A stretch of 64,000 nucleotides of DNA from Pseudomonas faucium. GTDB taxonomy: Bacteria > Pseudomonadota > Gammaproteobacteria > Pseudomonadales > Pseudomonadaceae. The stretch covers positions 62,001 through 126,000 of the forward strand of contig NZ_BQIP01000009.1 in NCBI RefSeq assembly GCF_021602585.1, written 5' to 3'. The notes under the pieces were generated by a model. It was not told where the DNA came from, made no database searches, and worked only from the letters and a program-made list of their open reading frames with translations. Made by a program: the position numbers and the translations under genes. Of this stretch, positions 44,701 to 52,851 are shown in pieces (positions within the stretch are counted from its first letter, which is position 1; each line of letters begins with the position of its first letter).

Positions 44701-47700
44701 GGCCAGTGCCGATCAACAGGGTCACGCCGCTGGTATTGGCCAGGTTCATGGTGCCGTTCACCGTGCTCAGGGTCACGGTCATCAGGCTGCTGCCGGCATC
44801 CACATCGCTGATGGAAATGGCGTTGCCATTGCCATCGTTGAACGCCACAGAACCGTTCTGCGCGACAGTCTGGGCACTCGGCACGCTGTTGACCGGCGCA
44901 TCGTTGACCGCATTGACGCTGATGGTCACGGTCTTGGTGTCGGTCAGCGGGCTGCCACCGGTGTTGCCGTTGTCGTTGATGGTCACCGTCAGGGTCACGC
45001 TGTTGGTAGCGTTCAGTGCGGTCCGGTAGCTCAGGTTGTTGCCAGCGATGAAGGCGTTGATATCGGCCAGGGTGCCGGTGAGCGTCAGGCGGTCGGTGCC
45101 GTCGCCGCCGACCACCACGCCCTGTCCACCCACCGCGCTCAGGGTGCCGCTGGGCACCGAGAAGGTCGCGGTCACGCTGCCACTGCCGGCGTCGACGTCG
45201 CTGAAGCTGACACCGGTGATGGCGCCGGGCACGTCCTCGGTCACGGTAATGCTCCCCGGCACAGTGACCACGGGCGTGTCGTTCACCGGGATGATCGTGA
45301 GGGTCATGGCCCTGCTGTCATTGCTGATGCTGCCAGTATTGGCCGTGATGGTCAGGGTGACGTCACCGTTGGCATTGGCCGCCGCGATATAGGTCACCCG
45401 GTTGCTGGCGATGAAGGCGTTGATGGCTGAAAGCGTGCCGGTCAAGGTCAGTGTCATGGTGTTACCGCCCACTGTCACACCGGCGCCGCTGGTGGCACCC
45501 AGGCTGCCCGACAGGACGCTCAGGGTCACCGTGCCGCTGGCGGAATCAGCATCACTGACACTGATCTGGTTGATCACCGAAGCGGTATCTTCGACCACCA
45601 GGATTGTCGTCGGCGCACTGATCACCGGCGCGTCATCCACGGCGGTGAGGGTAATGCTGCGGGTGACCGCGGAAGAGTCCAGGCCGCCGTCATTGACCTT
45701 GAACTCCACGGTGCGCGTCTGGGTAGCTGGGGCGTCCGACAGATTGCTGAAAGTGACCGCCCGCAAGGCCGCCTGGAACTGCGCCAGGGTCGCCTGGTTG
45801 CCGGCGGAGGTCAGCGTCAGGGTGCCGCTGGCGGCATCCCAGGAGGCACTGATATTGCCCATGGTCGCCGGGTTGTTGACCAGCGCCAGGTAGTCTTGGC
45901 CGGTGCTGTAATTGGCCGAGATGCGCACGGTGGCCGAGGCAATGCCTGGGCCATCCGGGTCGGTGATGGTGATGCCATTGTCGATGACCACGGGCACCGA
46001 GGTGGTGTTGTTGCCTTCCGTCCAGGCCACGCTGCCGCCGCTGCCAGCGAGCGTCGGCGCCTCGTTGACCGCGGTGACCACCACGCTGGCGGTGTCGGTC
46101 GAGGTGGAAAAGGCCGAAGTGCCGCCCGAGGTGCTGGTGTCGAGCTTGACGCCCTGCAGGCCGGCGGTGCCGTTGCTCTGGTCCCAGGCCTTGTAGGTGA
46201 GGGTGGCGGTTTCGCCATGGAAGCCGTCCGGGACGAAGCGCACCCGATCGGATGAACGCAGGATCAATGCGGCGCGGTCCGATACCACGCCGATGTCGAG
46301 CCACGTGGTACCGCTGTCGGTACTGAATTGCCACACGCCATGGGTGGTGGTCAGGCCGGTGATGGCAACCCCTTTCAGCGCGCCGCTATCGACATCGGTG
46401 ACGCCACCGACCAGGGCACTGACCGGGTCACCCGCGTTGTTGGTGGCGGTATCGATCAAGCCCGTCAGGGCCGGCGATTGCGGGTTCAGCAAGGGTGCAT
46501 CGTTGACCGAGGACACCACCAGGGTGGCCTGGGCGGTACCCGAGGAGAACGCCGTGCTGCCGCCATTGCTGGTGCTATCGGCCAGGCCGCGGCTGCCGGT
46601 GATCGAGGCCGTGCCGGTGGTACGGTCCCAGGCGCGGAAGGTGAAGCCGACGTTCTCGCCGTTGGCGCCGTCGGGGATGTAGCGCACCTGGGTGCTGGCG
46701 GTCAGCAACAGTGCGCTGCTCGACGAAACCGAGCCGAAGTTGCTCCAGCTGATGCCATCGGTGGAATACTGCCAGATGCCGCGGCCGCTGGTGGCGGTGA
46801 TCGCGATACCGGCCAGGGCACCCGGGTCCACGTCGCTGTAGCCGACGCTGCCGAGGATGGCGCTCACCAGGTTGCCGCCGGTGACCGTATCTTCGTTGGT
46901 GCTGGCCATCACGAAGGGGCCGCCACTGAGCGTCGGCGCATCGTTGACCGCGACCACCGACACCGTGCTGGACACGTTGACCAAGCGCGTATCGAGGCCG
47001 CCGTTGGCAGTGCCGCCGCTGTCGCGCACGCTTTCCAGCGTTACCACCCGCGCCGAACCGGACGGCCCCTGGCTGTCGTTGCGATAGGCGATGCTGTTGA
47101 CGATGCTCTGCGCCGTGGCCGCGGCAAGCCCGGTATGGGTCAGGGTGACGGTGGCGGTACTGCCGCTGACGGTGACGGTGACCGTCATGCCATTGCCGCT
47201 GGTGAACACGCTGTTGTTACCGACCAGGCTCACATCGGAGCCATCGATGACCAGCTTCTCGGCGGCGCCGTTGCCGAGGTTGCTGACTGTGAAGACCATC
47301 CCGACGATGGTCTGCCCGGCCTCGACGGTACTGATCGATGTGCCGCTGAACAGCTGCACGGCAGCGCCGTCTTCGGTGTAGGCCGGCGAAGTGCCGATGG
47401 TGTTCACGACAGGGGCATCGTTGACTGCGCTGACGTTCAACGTCACCGAAGCCACGTTGCTGGTGCTGCCTGTCCCGTCATTGACGGTGACCTGCACCGT
47501 GCGCGTAACGGTGCTGATGTCGCCGTTGCCGGCGTTGCGGTAGGCCAGGTTGTGCAGCAACGCGCTCACGGCGGCCGGGGTCGCGGCGCCGTTGAGGCTG
47601 ATGACCAAGGGATTGCCCAGGCTACCGCCGGTGAACAGGCCGATCAGCACGCCGCCATAGCTGACGCTGTTGCCGCTGATGCCGATCTGCCCGACGCCGC

Positions 47701-49960
47701 TGCCGGTATGGGTGATCCACAACACGTCCTCGCTGGCGACATTGTTGCTGCTGATGCGCACGGTGACGTTGCCACCGTTGAAGTTGGCGCTGTCGGCATC
47801 GCTGACGATGGCATTGCCGCCCGCATCGATCAGCGTTACCGGGGCGCCTTCGATATGGGTGACGCTATCGCCATTGAGATTGCCGATCACCGGTGGCTGG
47901 GCGATGACCGTGGTGAAATTCAGTGCCGAGTTGTTGAGGATGCCGCCGAACGCCTTGCCGTCGGCATTGACGAACGCTTTGCCGTCGATGCGGATCGCGT
48001 ACTCGGTGCCCTGGGCCAGGTCGGCCGGAGGGTCGATGATCCAGGTCGTGCCGGATCCGCTCAGCGCAGAACTGCCGGCGGCGATGCTCTGCACCACGGC
48101 ACCGTCACGCAGCCGCACGATGTAGATGAAGCCGCTGCCAAGGGTCACGCTTTCGCTGAAGGTCAAGGTGATGTTGGCCGAGGTTGATACGTTCAAGCTG
48201 TCGTCGGCTGGCGTGGCACTGACCAGCTTGGGCAAGCCCCCGCTCTGGTAATAGACCATGGCGCTGCTGGCGGCCACGCTACCGATTACATCCTTGTCGC
48301 CGTCACCGTCGAAGTCGCCGACCCTCACGTTCTGAAAGCCCATGTTGGGCAGGCTGGCAACGCCGAAAGGCGAGTTGATCAGGTCGACCGCTGCAGTGAA
48401 CGAGCCGTCGGCGTTCTGGCTGGCGTACTTCCAGGCACCGAGGTCGGCCATCTGGTAGAGGATGTCGGCATCGCCATCGCCATCGAAGTCGCCGATGACC
48501 GCCCTGGCGGCAAGCGGCACCGAGGGTAAGCCTACGGTGGGCGCGGAAGAGAACACGCCGGCATCGTTGCGGTACAAGAAACCGGTGCTGTTGTTGCTGA
48601 AGGCGAAGACGTCGAGGTCGCCATCACCATCGAAATCCACCACCCGGTAGTTGTAGGTGGTAATGGCGATCAGGCTAACGTTGGCAAAAGGGCTGAGCCC
48701 CTGGTCCAGGGTCGTGAAAGTGCCGTTGCCGTTGTTCTGCGCATAACGCCAGACGTTGGCCGTACCGGGTGTGTAAAGGATGTCGGCGGCGCCGTCGCCA
48801 TTGAAGTCGCCGACCACCAGGCGCACGCCTAACTGCGCATCGGTAAAGCCGCTGGCGTTTTCGCGGGTGTACTTGCCGGTACTGGTGTCATAGCGGTACA
48901 GGTAAGCCGAGCCCCCGCTCACGGCCACCCCGAGCAGGTCGGTGTCGCCGTCATTGTCGAAGTCGGCGGCGTAGTAGTTGGTACCGTTGCCCGCAGCGTC
49001 GATCAGGCCGACATTGGAAAACGGTGAGTACTGCGCATCGCTGGCCGCGTAATAGGTGAACACCCCACTGTTGCTGCCCAGCGCGAGCTGCCAGGCCGTG
49101 CCGTTGGTGCCAGGCTGGAACAGGATGTCGTCGATGCCATCGTTGTTGAAATCGCCGATCACATAACGCGCCAGCGCGTTCGCGGGCAGGGTCTGGCCTG
49201 AGCCTGTGGTATAGCTGGCGGCCAACAGGTTTTCATAACCACCCAGCTCAGCGCCCAGCGGGGTGGTTTCAATCGAGCCGCTGACGCGCTCCAGCGTCCA
49301 GTTGCCACCCAGGGCGGCGGCGCCGGTATCGTCCGTGGACGCTGCGACATCGGCACCGGTGATGGCGGCCAGGCCATCGAGCAAAGCCTGGCCCTTGCTG
49401 TTCTCGCCCACCTTGCAGCCGTACAGCATCAAGTCGCCATCGGCTTTCAGTGCGGCGCCGACGCTCTCCAGCGCGGCGCTGTGCTCGGCAAGGTTGCCGC
49501 TGTTGAGCCAGACATTGCCCATCTGCACCGTGCCATCGGCGCCATGCGACAGCAGATGGATGGCATCGAGCCCTTCGCGGCCCTTGAGGTAGTCGGCCAT
49601 CTGCTGCAGGCCGTCCTTGTTCGGGTCGAGGATGACCACTTCGGGCTTGCCGGACAGCCCCGACAGCAGCTGCTCGAGGTTGCTGACATTGCCGTCGATG
49701 AACACCACTTCCTGGCGCTGGGCATCGGGTTGGCCGGTGGCGTCGGCGGTCGCGGCCGGGGGCTGGCTGGCGTCCTGGCTGGGGGCGCTGTCCTTGGCCG
49801 CATCGGCGCCGGTCTGCGCCGCCGCATCCTGGGCAACCACGGCCACCGACGCATCGAACATGATCCGCGGTTCGAGCGCCATCAACAGCGGCGCGGCGCC
49901 GGGTGCGGGCACGGGCTGCTGTGGGGCTGGTTTGCGCGAAAAACGTTCGATGAGCTTCAT
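38771..49960 (-). CDS. Giant LEPR/DUF4347 repeat adhesin, 3,729 aa
   Basis: ATG 49960 has AGGAGG 6 bp ahead. Residues 29-36 hold the LEPRIMFD motif of the LEPR-XLL N-terminal region. DUF4347 spans about 85-240 (VVFIDGNVSNLEQLL, DAIHLLSHGADGTVQMG, DGDLMLYGCKVGENSKG), a caspase-like-looking fold of unknown role. FG-GAP/VCBS repeats (GDFNNDGIDDILFQPG) span 260-580, a Big_5-type Ig domain about 590-690, cadherin-like repeats to about 1850, then Ig-like domains to about 3,450. There is no RTX nonapeptide block and no signal peptide. The C-terminal 200 residues are Gly/Gln/Ala-rich. Probably exported through the adjacent TolC-type channel and displayed on the surface. Confidence 0.93.
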   Translation of the reverse strand: MKLIERFSRKPAPQQPVPAPGAAPLLMALEPRIMFDASVAVVAQDAAAQTGADAAKDSAPSQDASQPPAATADATGQPDAQRQEVVFIDGNVSNLEQLLSGLSGKPEVVILDPNKDGLQQMADYLKGREGLDAIHLLSHGADGTVQMGNVWLNSGNLAEHSAALESVGAALKADGDLMLYGCKVGENSKGQALLDGLAAITGADVAASTDDTGAAALGGNWTLERVSGSIETTPLGAELGGYENLLAASYTTGSGQTLPANALARYVIGDFNNDGIDDILFQPGTNGTAWQLALGSNSGVFTYYAASDAQYSPFSNVGLIDAAGNGTNYYAADFDNDGDTDLLGVAVSGGSAYLYRYDTSTGKYTRENASGFTDAQLGVRLVVGDFNGDGAADILYTPGTANVWRYAQNNGNGTFTTLDQGLSPFANVSLIAITTYNYRVVDFDGDGDLDVFAFSNNSTGFLYRNDAGVFSSAPTVGLPSVPLAARAVIGDFDGDGDADILYQMADLGAWKYASQNADGSFTAAVDLINSPFGVASLPNMGFQNVRVGDFDGDGDKDVIGSVAASSAMVYYQSGGLPKLVSATPADDSLNVSTSANITLTFSESVTLGSGFIYIVRLRDGAVVQSIAAGSSALSGSGTTWIIDPPADLAQGTEYAIRIDGKAFVNADGKAFGGILNNSALNFTTVIAQPPVIGNLNGDSVTHIEGAPVTLIDAGGNAIVSDADSANFNGGNVTVRISSNNVASEDVLWITHTGSGVGQIGISGNSVSYGGVLIGLFTGGSLGNPLVISLNGAATPAAVSALLHNLAYRNAGNGDISTVTRTVQVTVNDGTGSTSNVASVTLNVSAVNDAPVVNTIGTSPAYTEDGAAVQLFSGTSISTVEAGQTIVGMVFTVSNLGNGAAEKLVIDGSDVSLVGNNSVFTSGNGMTVTVTVSGSTATVTLTHTGLAAATAQSIVNSIAYRNDSQGPSGSARVVTLESVRDSGGTANGGLDTRLVNVSSTVSVVAVNDAPTLSGGPFVMASTNEDTVTGGNLVSAILGSVGYSDVDPGALAGIAITATSGRGIWQYSTDGISWSNFGSVSSSSALLLTASTQVRYIPDGANGENVGFTFRAWDRTTGTASITGSRGLADSTSNGGSTAFSSGTAQATLVVSSVNDAPLLNPQSPALTGLIDTATNNAGDPVSALVGGVTDVDSGALKGVAITGLTTTHGVWQFSTDSGTTWLDIGVVSDRAALILRSSDRVRFVPDGFHGETATLTYKAWDQSNGTAGLQGVKLDTSTSGGTSAFSTSTDTASVVVTAVNEAPTLAGSGGSVAWTEGNNTTSVPVVIDNGITITDPDGPGIASATVRISANYSTGQDYLALVNNPATMGNISASWDAASGTLTLTSAGNQATLAQFQAALRAVTFSNLSDAPATQTRTVEFKVNDGGLDSSAVTRSITLTAVDDAPVISAPTTILVVEDTASVINQISVSDADSASGTVTLSVLSGSLGATSGAGVTVGGNTMTLTLTGTLSAINAFIASNRVTYIAAANANGDVTLTITANTGSISNDSRAMTLTIIPVNDTPVVTVPGSITVTEDVPGAITGVSFSDVDAGSGSVTATFSVPSGTLSAVGGQGVVVGGDGTDRLTLTGTLADINAFIAGNNLSYRTALNATNSVTLTVTINDNGNTGGSPLTDTKTVTISVNAVNDAPVNSVPSAQTVAQNGSVAFNDGNGNAISISDVDAGSSLMTVTLSTVNGTMNLANTSGVTLLIGTGLNNAVIRIQGSQANLNAALQSLVFTPTSGYQGPAQLIIQTNDQGNTGSGGAWNTVGTIMINVVPVNPKVTDVSAQGLDRTVKIGDEVLVNVVFDQAVFVDASGGTPSLLLETGLVDRNAVYLSGSGSNTLVFKYTVQAGDLSADLDFQSTAALQLNGGALANATHDLAILTLPTVGGADSLGGRSNIVVDGVVPVVASVSAPADGTYIPGQNLDFTVNFSERVVVDSSGGVPRIAVTLDTGGTVYAQYVSGSGSSALVFRLTAASGQLDSNGVTLGGSVQLNGGSIRDAAGNDTQVTLNSVASTANVNIDGVVPAVVSVAIPSDGSYKAGDVLTFTVNASEALQTGALAPRLVLNVGGATRYATYVSGNGSAALVFQYTVQAGDNDADGIAVSSLDLRGEQLTDLAGNDMNLALNGMGSTAGILVDTTVPAASSIVRVDASPSNSGSVSFTVTFSEDVSGVDASDFSLVLSGSATGSISSVTAVDGHTYTVLVSGLSGVGSLRLDLNSSATGIADAAGNLLAGGLAGASYSIDRVAPSVTHVDVPANGSYVAGQNLDFTVHFDEAVQLDTSGGTPRLEITLDNGAKAYASYLSGAGSNALVFRLTVTSGQMDSDGISVASNLQLNGATLRDAVGNPGNLALNGVGSTSGVLIDAVVPLVGSVSVPADGNYKAGDVLSFTVHTSEGVVVDSTTGTPRLLLDIGGVQRYAAYVSGAASGALVFQYIVQGGDNTASGLGVGNTLDLNGGSVRDPAGNPLGLQLNGLGSTANVLIDTVLPTPAQISRADATPSNSASVSYNVTFSEDVSGVDASDFSLVFGGDATGSIESVTAVDGRTYVVKVSNLSGTGSLRLDLNASGTGIADAAGNLLAGGLAGASYSIDRVAPSVTHVDVPANGSYVAGQNLDFTVHFDEAVQLDTSGGTPRLEITLDNGAKAYASYLSGAGSNALVFRLTVTSGQMDSDGISVANNLQLNGATLRDAVGNSGNLALNGVGSTSGVLIDAVVPLVGSVSVPADGNYKAGDVLSFTVHTSEGVVVDTTTGTPRLLLDIGGVQRYAAYVSGAASGALVFQYIVQGGDNTASGLGVGNTLDLNGGSVRDPAGNPLGLQLNGLGSTANVLIDTVLPTPAQISRADATPSNSASVSYNVTFSEDVSGVDASDFSLVFGGDAAGSIESVTAVDGRTYVVKVSNLSGTGSLRLDLNASGTGIADAAGNLLAGGLAGASYSIDRVAPSVTHVDVPANGSYVAGQNLDFTVHFDEAVQLDTSGGTPRLEITLDNGAKAYASYLSGAGSNALVFRLTVTSGQMDSNGISVASSLQLNGATLRDSVGNDALIALNGVGDTRQVLVDAIVPQVSSVELPAPGAYNAGDVLRFTVAASEKVIVDTTTGTPRLVLNIGGVTRYAAFVSGSGSDTLVFEYTVEPGNNSNGVTLGANLELNGGTLRDAAGNDMALALGLPAGDSGIVIDTVAPRASLIANVDVTPTNAGAVRYTVTFDEGVSGVDAADFSLVFSGSASGRIASVVQLDGCTYSVLVDNLSGAGDVRLDLNASATGIVDVAGNPLAGGLQGSSYSIDRTAPAVTSVTVPANGTYVAGQVLDFTVNTDEAVLVDSGDGNPRLAITLDNGRVVYADYLSGSGSTALVFRLAVTSGMSGNSTFAVGAAIDLNGGTLRDARGNDANTSLNQVGDTAAIQVDAQAPRPSSIVVDGPVLPTDRTLSFTLRFDEAVSGVDAGDFSVLGTGSASAVVQSVQRIDAQTYRVVVGDLRGQGSLALSLNALGSGIQDQAGNLLAASLLGQAQAIATQDVGDLQYRLDPPATGGIAQIQPLGLQSPVVPTADSVSPLAAPALFEVRTVGGDLQPLGTIFLGQAGSAPSFIAQVFASSAAGIGGQGGFLGFGGGDGGVFASSTFATLFSREVPGVSEMNVFNGSQWRQSELNQGLRGVFGAPTLGQQLQRINDADQRQVREMAQALAQPTQIGTSA
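40735..43130. repeat. 1,038-bp near-identical tandem repeats inside the adhesin
   Basis: A unit of 346 codons, made of three Ig-like domains (a-b-c), occurs about 2.3 times with only scattered base changes; for example the same 50-bp segment starts at 40805, 41843 and 42881. Coded residues are about 2277-3075. Identity at DNA level implies recent expansion or gene conversion and makes the copy number uncertain in short-read assemblies. Confidence 0.92.
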
Positions 49961-50084
49961 GCAGCACCTCCTGGTATTGAACCCCTTCACATGGCCATGC
50001 GAAGCGGCCTTTAAAAAGGACGGCGCCCTCACGGGCACCGCCAGTCATGGCCATTCGGGGGCCCTGGCCCCCTCGCCCGGCACG

Positions 50085-50639
50085 TCAGCCGCGGCTTGGG
50101 TAGATCCCGGACACGGCGATGATGAAATTGACAGCCAGGTACGGGTTGCGCACCGAAAGCGGCACCGAACTACCACTGTTGCCGATCGCCTGGGGCGCCA
50201 GCGAAGTGTCCATGGGCGTCGCCGGATTACTGCGTTGCCCGTAGATGTTCAATGGCGTACCGGCACTGTCCTCGGCTGCAGCCAGATGAGCCACGTTGGT
50301 TGGCTGGCTGGCTACACCTTTCTGGTCGGTGGCCCCCATCTGGTGAGTGTGCTGCGGCAGGTTGTTGTTGGTCAGGGTGACGGCTTCGGCCCCCCCGCCC
50401 TTGCCGACGGTATAAATCGCTCCAGTGTTCGGGAACTGACCCTGGCCGATCGGTGTGACCCCGCCGAAGTGGGGCAAGGCGAAGGTGTCGGGCGCTGTTC
50501 CGCCATAGAGGTTGCCAAGCAGTGCGTACAGCGCCTGGTTCTGGCGTACCAGCATCAGCTGGCCTTGGCACAGGGCATAGCCCCGGGGTGCGAAGTTGCC
50601 AGCGAACATCTTGATTTCTGCGATAAAGGGCTCACTCAT
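50085..50639 (-). CDS. Phage tail collar (microcystin-dependent-type) protein, paralog 3
   Basis: 184 aa. Family pattern: FIAEIKMFAGNFAPRGYALC at the start, LLGNLYGGTAPDTFALPHFG with the collar glycine turn, LPQHTHQMGAT (His-x-His, possible metal site) and a hydrophobic end VRNPYLAVNFIIAVSG. Similar collar domains form the base of phage short tail fibres. There is no tail operon here, so the role is cell-surface or export-linked by context. 124 bp upstream of the adhesin start. Confidence 0.92.
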   Translation of the reverse strand: MSEPFIAEIKMFAGNFAPRGYALCQGQLMLVRQNQALYALLGNLYGGTAPDTFALPHFGGVTPIGQGQFPNTGAIYTVGKGGGAEAVTLTNNNLPQHTHQMGATDQKGVASQPTNVAHLAAAEDSAGTPLNIYGQRSNPATPMDTSLAPQAIGNSGSSVPLSVRNPYLAVNFIIAVSGIYPSRG

Positions 50640-50696
50640 CGGACGCTTCCTTCCTTGCGTAATGGGGGGGGTGGCTCAGCCTTGCGTGAATGTGGA

Positions 50697-51239
50697 TCAC
50701 GGTTTGGTAGGCCATTCGCCAGTCAGGGCGATGATGAAAGAGATGGGCATGTAAGGGTTTCGCAAGGAAATGGGTTGCACTCCGCCGACCACGCTGACCG
50801 ACTCCCCCTGCATGCTGACATTCATTGCCGTGGTGGCGTCGCCATAGAAGTTCAGCGGCGTCCCCGCAGCATCGGTGGCGGACGCCAGCACCGCGCGCGG
50901 CGAAGGCACGTTGGTAACGCCTGCGGACAACGACCCGTTTAGCGGGTGGTTATGCGAGGGCATGCTGTTGCTGGACAGTTGGACGGTCTCGGCGCCACCC
51001 GCATTGGCGAAGGCGAAGTTGGAGGTTGCGCCACTCTGTCCTTGACCTATCGGGCCGCGCCCTCTCAGGTCTGGCAGGCCGAACGTGGCGAGGCCATCGC
51101 CGCCGAACGTGCGGCCGAGAACGGCAGCCAGCGCCGGATTCTGGCTAACCTGCAAAATGTCCCCTTGGCAGAAGGCGTAGCCATAGGGTGCGTAGGTGCT
51201 GGCGAACATCTTGATTTCGCCGACGTAGGGCTCACTCAT
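50697..51239 (-). CDS. Phage tail collar-type protein, paralog 2
   Basis: 180 aa, clearly homologous to its neighbours: YVGEIKMFASTYAPYGYAFC, VLGRTFGGDGLATFGLPDLR, MPSHNHPLNGS and LRNPYMPISFIIALTGEW. The His-x-His is here His-Asn-His. Each paralog is a full-length single collar domain with no shaft or receptor part. Confidence 0.92.
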   Translation of the reverse strand: MSEPYVGEIKMFASTYAPYGYAFCQGDILQVSQNPALAAVLGRTFGGDGLATFGLPDLRGRGPIGQGQSGATSNFAFANAGGAETVQLSSNSMPSHNHPLNGSLSAGVTNVPSPRAVLASATDAAGTPLNFYGDATTAMNVSMQGESVSVVGGVQPISLRNPYMPISFIIALTGEWPTKP

Positions 51240-51290
51240 CGAACACTTCCTGTATATGCGCGTAGTTGAAGATGTGCGGGTCGGTCGAGT

Positions 51291-51845
51291 TCACTGATGA
51301 GGTGGGTAGTAGCCCTCGGCGCAAATGATGAATGAAAGAGCCAGATAGGGATTGCGCAACGCGATCGGCGTCGCACCGCCGGTGGCGGAAAGCGTCGTGG
51401 GGGCCAGGCTTGTGTTCAGCGGCGTGGCAGGGTTGTTGACCTCGCCGTAGATATTGACCGGCGAACCCGCCGAATCGGTAACCGCCGCCAGGTAGGTGTC
51501 CGGCCCAGGCACGTTGGTCGTGCCCGGCTTGCTGGTGGCACCGAGCGTGTGGGTATGCGCCGGCATGTTGCTGGCCAGTACCGAGACCGTTTCCTGGCCA
51601 CCGAACTCACCCAGCTCGTAGAAACTGCCGACGCCCGGCGCCTGGCCTTGCCCGACCGGCATACGACCACCGAAATGCGGCAGTTGGAACGTGGAGACGC
51701 CGTTGCCACCGTAAGTGGTACCGATGATCGAGAACAGCAACTGGTATTGCGAGATCGACAGCGCTTGCCCCTGGCACATCAACCAGCCCACGGGCGCGTA
51801 GTTGCCAGCGAATATCCTGATTTCACCAACGTATGCGTCACTCAT
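51291..51845 (-). CDS. Phage tail collar-type protein, paralog 1
   Basis: 184 aa from ATG 51845; the longer frame to 51902 has no ribosome site. Motifs: YVGEIRIFAGNYAPVGWLMC, IIGTTYGGNGVSTFQLPHFG, MPAHTHTLGAT and LRNPYLALSFIICAEG. First of three paralogs read in the same direction. Confidence 0.92.
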   Translation of the reverse strand: MSDAYVGEIRIFAGNYAPVGWLMCQGQALSISQYQLLFSIIGTTYGGNGVSTFQLPHFGGRMPVGQGQAPGVGSFYELGEFGGQETVSVLASNMPAHTHTLGATSKPGTTNVPGPDTYLAAVTDSAGSPVNIYGEVNNPATPLNTSLAPTTLSATGGATPIALRNPYLALSFIICAEGYYPPHQ

Positions 51846-51909
51846 TCGAACACGTCCTTTGTTGCTGGGGTTGGAATCTTTCAGCCGGTGGCGGATCTGC
51901 AACAGCGCC

Positions 51910-52236
51910 TCAGGCAGCTTCGCGCTTGCGGTGAATCACCGCTTCCAGGGCTGGGCGACCATCTTCCTCAGGCATTACCGGGGTCATCAGCAGCAGCCAG
52001 TGCTGACCGCCCGGGCCGCCGAGCCGAAACACCGCCTGAGGCAGGTGCAACCCTTCGGGCAATGCGAAAATGACGGCGTAACACTCGTATTCATCGCTCA
52101 TTGCCGCACTTGTGCGAATGGCCGTGCGGGTCACCTGAACCTGCTGTTGCGGGGAGACCTGCAGCGTGAAGGCGTCCGCCGGTGCCTGCTCCAGCAGTGC
52201 GAAAGTGGGCATCTGGAAATCGATTGGTTCGCTCAT
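51910..52236 (-). CDS. DUF6916-like protein, 108 aa
   Basis: The sequence PTFALLEQAPADAFTLQV, ECYAVIFALPEGLHLPQAVF and HWLLLMTPVMPEEDGRPALE looks like DUF6916, a small beta-rich family that accompanies tail-collar genes in bacterial chromosomes. Starts in an ATGA overlap with the acetyltransferase gene, so the two are co-translated. Function unknown; a cap or chaperone of the collar proteins is one guess. Confidence 0.78.
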   Translation of the reverse strand: MSEPIDFQMPTFALLEQAPADAFTLQVSPQQQVQVTRTAIRTSAAMSDEYECYAVIFALPEGLHLPQAVFRLGGPGGQHWLLLMTPVMPEEDGRPALEAVIHRKREAA

Positions 52237-52733
52237 TGCGCCATCCTGCGAGGGTGATTCGGGGCTTCCCTGCGCATGCGCAGGTATACCCCGGCCTGGT
52301 TGATCACTTTGAAACCAAAGCGCTGATACAGCTGCAGCGCCGGGTTGTAGGGCTCAACGGAAAGTTCGATTGGCAATTCACGTTCATCGGCCTGGCGCTG
52401 CAAGTCTTCGAGCAACGCAGAGCCGATGCCGCGTTTCTGGAACGCTGGAATGAGGGCGATGTCGATCAACAGGGCGCAGGTTTCGCCGAAGTGGCGATAG
52501 AGGCGGCCGATACGCAGGCCTTGGTGCTCGATGATGAGAAACTCGGCGCGGGCGAAATGCGCCTGGTAATAGGTGTGCTGCGCGTTGAACTGCATGCTCA
52601 AGAAAGCAGCGACCTGCTCCGCCGGCCAGCCGCTATGGGCCATCTCCTGCGCACGGCTGGTGGCATACAGTTGCTCGATAAAGGGCATGTCGCCCGTTTG
52701 CAGGGCACGGAGGGTCACAGCGCAGTTCGACAT
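52233..52733 (-). CDS. GNAT-family N-acetyltransferase
   Basis: 166 aa. Acetyl-CoA loop IPAFQKRGIGSALLEDLQ (Q/RxxGxG/A) and the following VEPYNPALQLYQRFGFK with the conserved Tyr are intact. Substrate unknown; its place between export-adaptor and collar genes suggests it modifies a cluster protein. Confidence 0.9.
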   Translation of the reverse strand: MSNCAVTLRALQTGDMPFIEQLYATSRAQEMAHSGWPAEQVAAFLSMQFNAQHTYYQAHFARAEFLIIEHQGLRIGRLYRHFGETCALLIDIALIPAFQKRGIGSALLEDLQRQADERELPIELSVEPYNPALQLYQRFGFKVINQAGVYLRMRREAPNHPRRMAQ

Positions 52734-52851
52734 CGGTGCAAACTTCCCTGTTTACAGCAGCCTGTGGGCAAACTTGTGGCGTGACGGACGTCAGCGCGTG
52801 AGGCATGGCAAATTGATAGCAGCCTAGTTCAATTGTCTGACACTCTCACTA

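Noticed and set aside
42659-48187. Several open frames of 300-670 codons antisense to the adhesin
   Set aside because: They mirror the repeat structure of the adhesin, which explains their length and their own repeats.
38771-49960. RTX or LapA-type adhesin
   Set aside because: No GGxGxDxxx nonapeptides and no LapG-type N-terminal cleavage region were seen; the LEPR and DUF4347 parts mark another class.
50085-51845. Second prophage or R-pyocin
   Set aside because: Only collar-type proteins are present; no sheath, tube, baseplate, tape-measure or lysis genes occur in the cluster.
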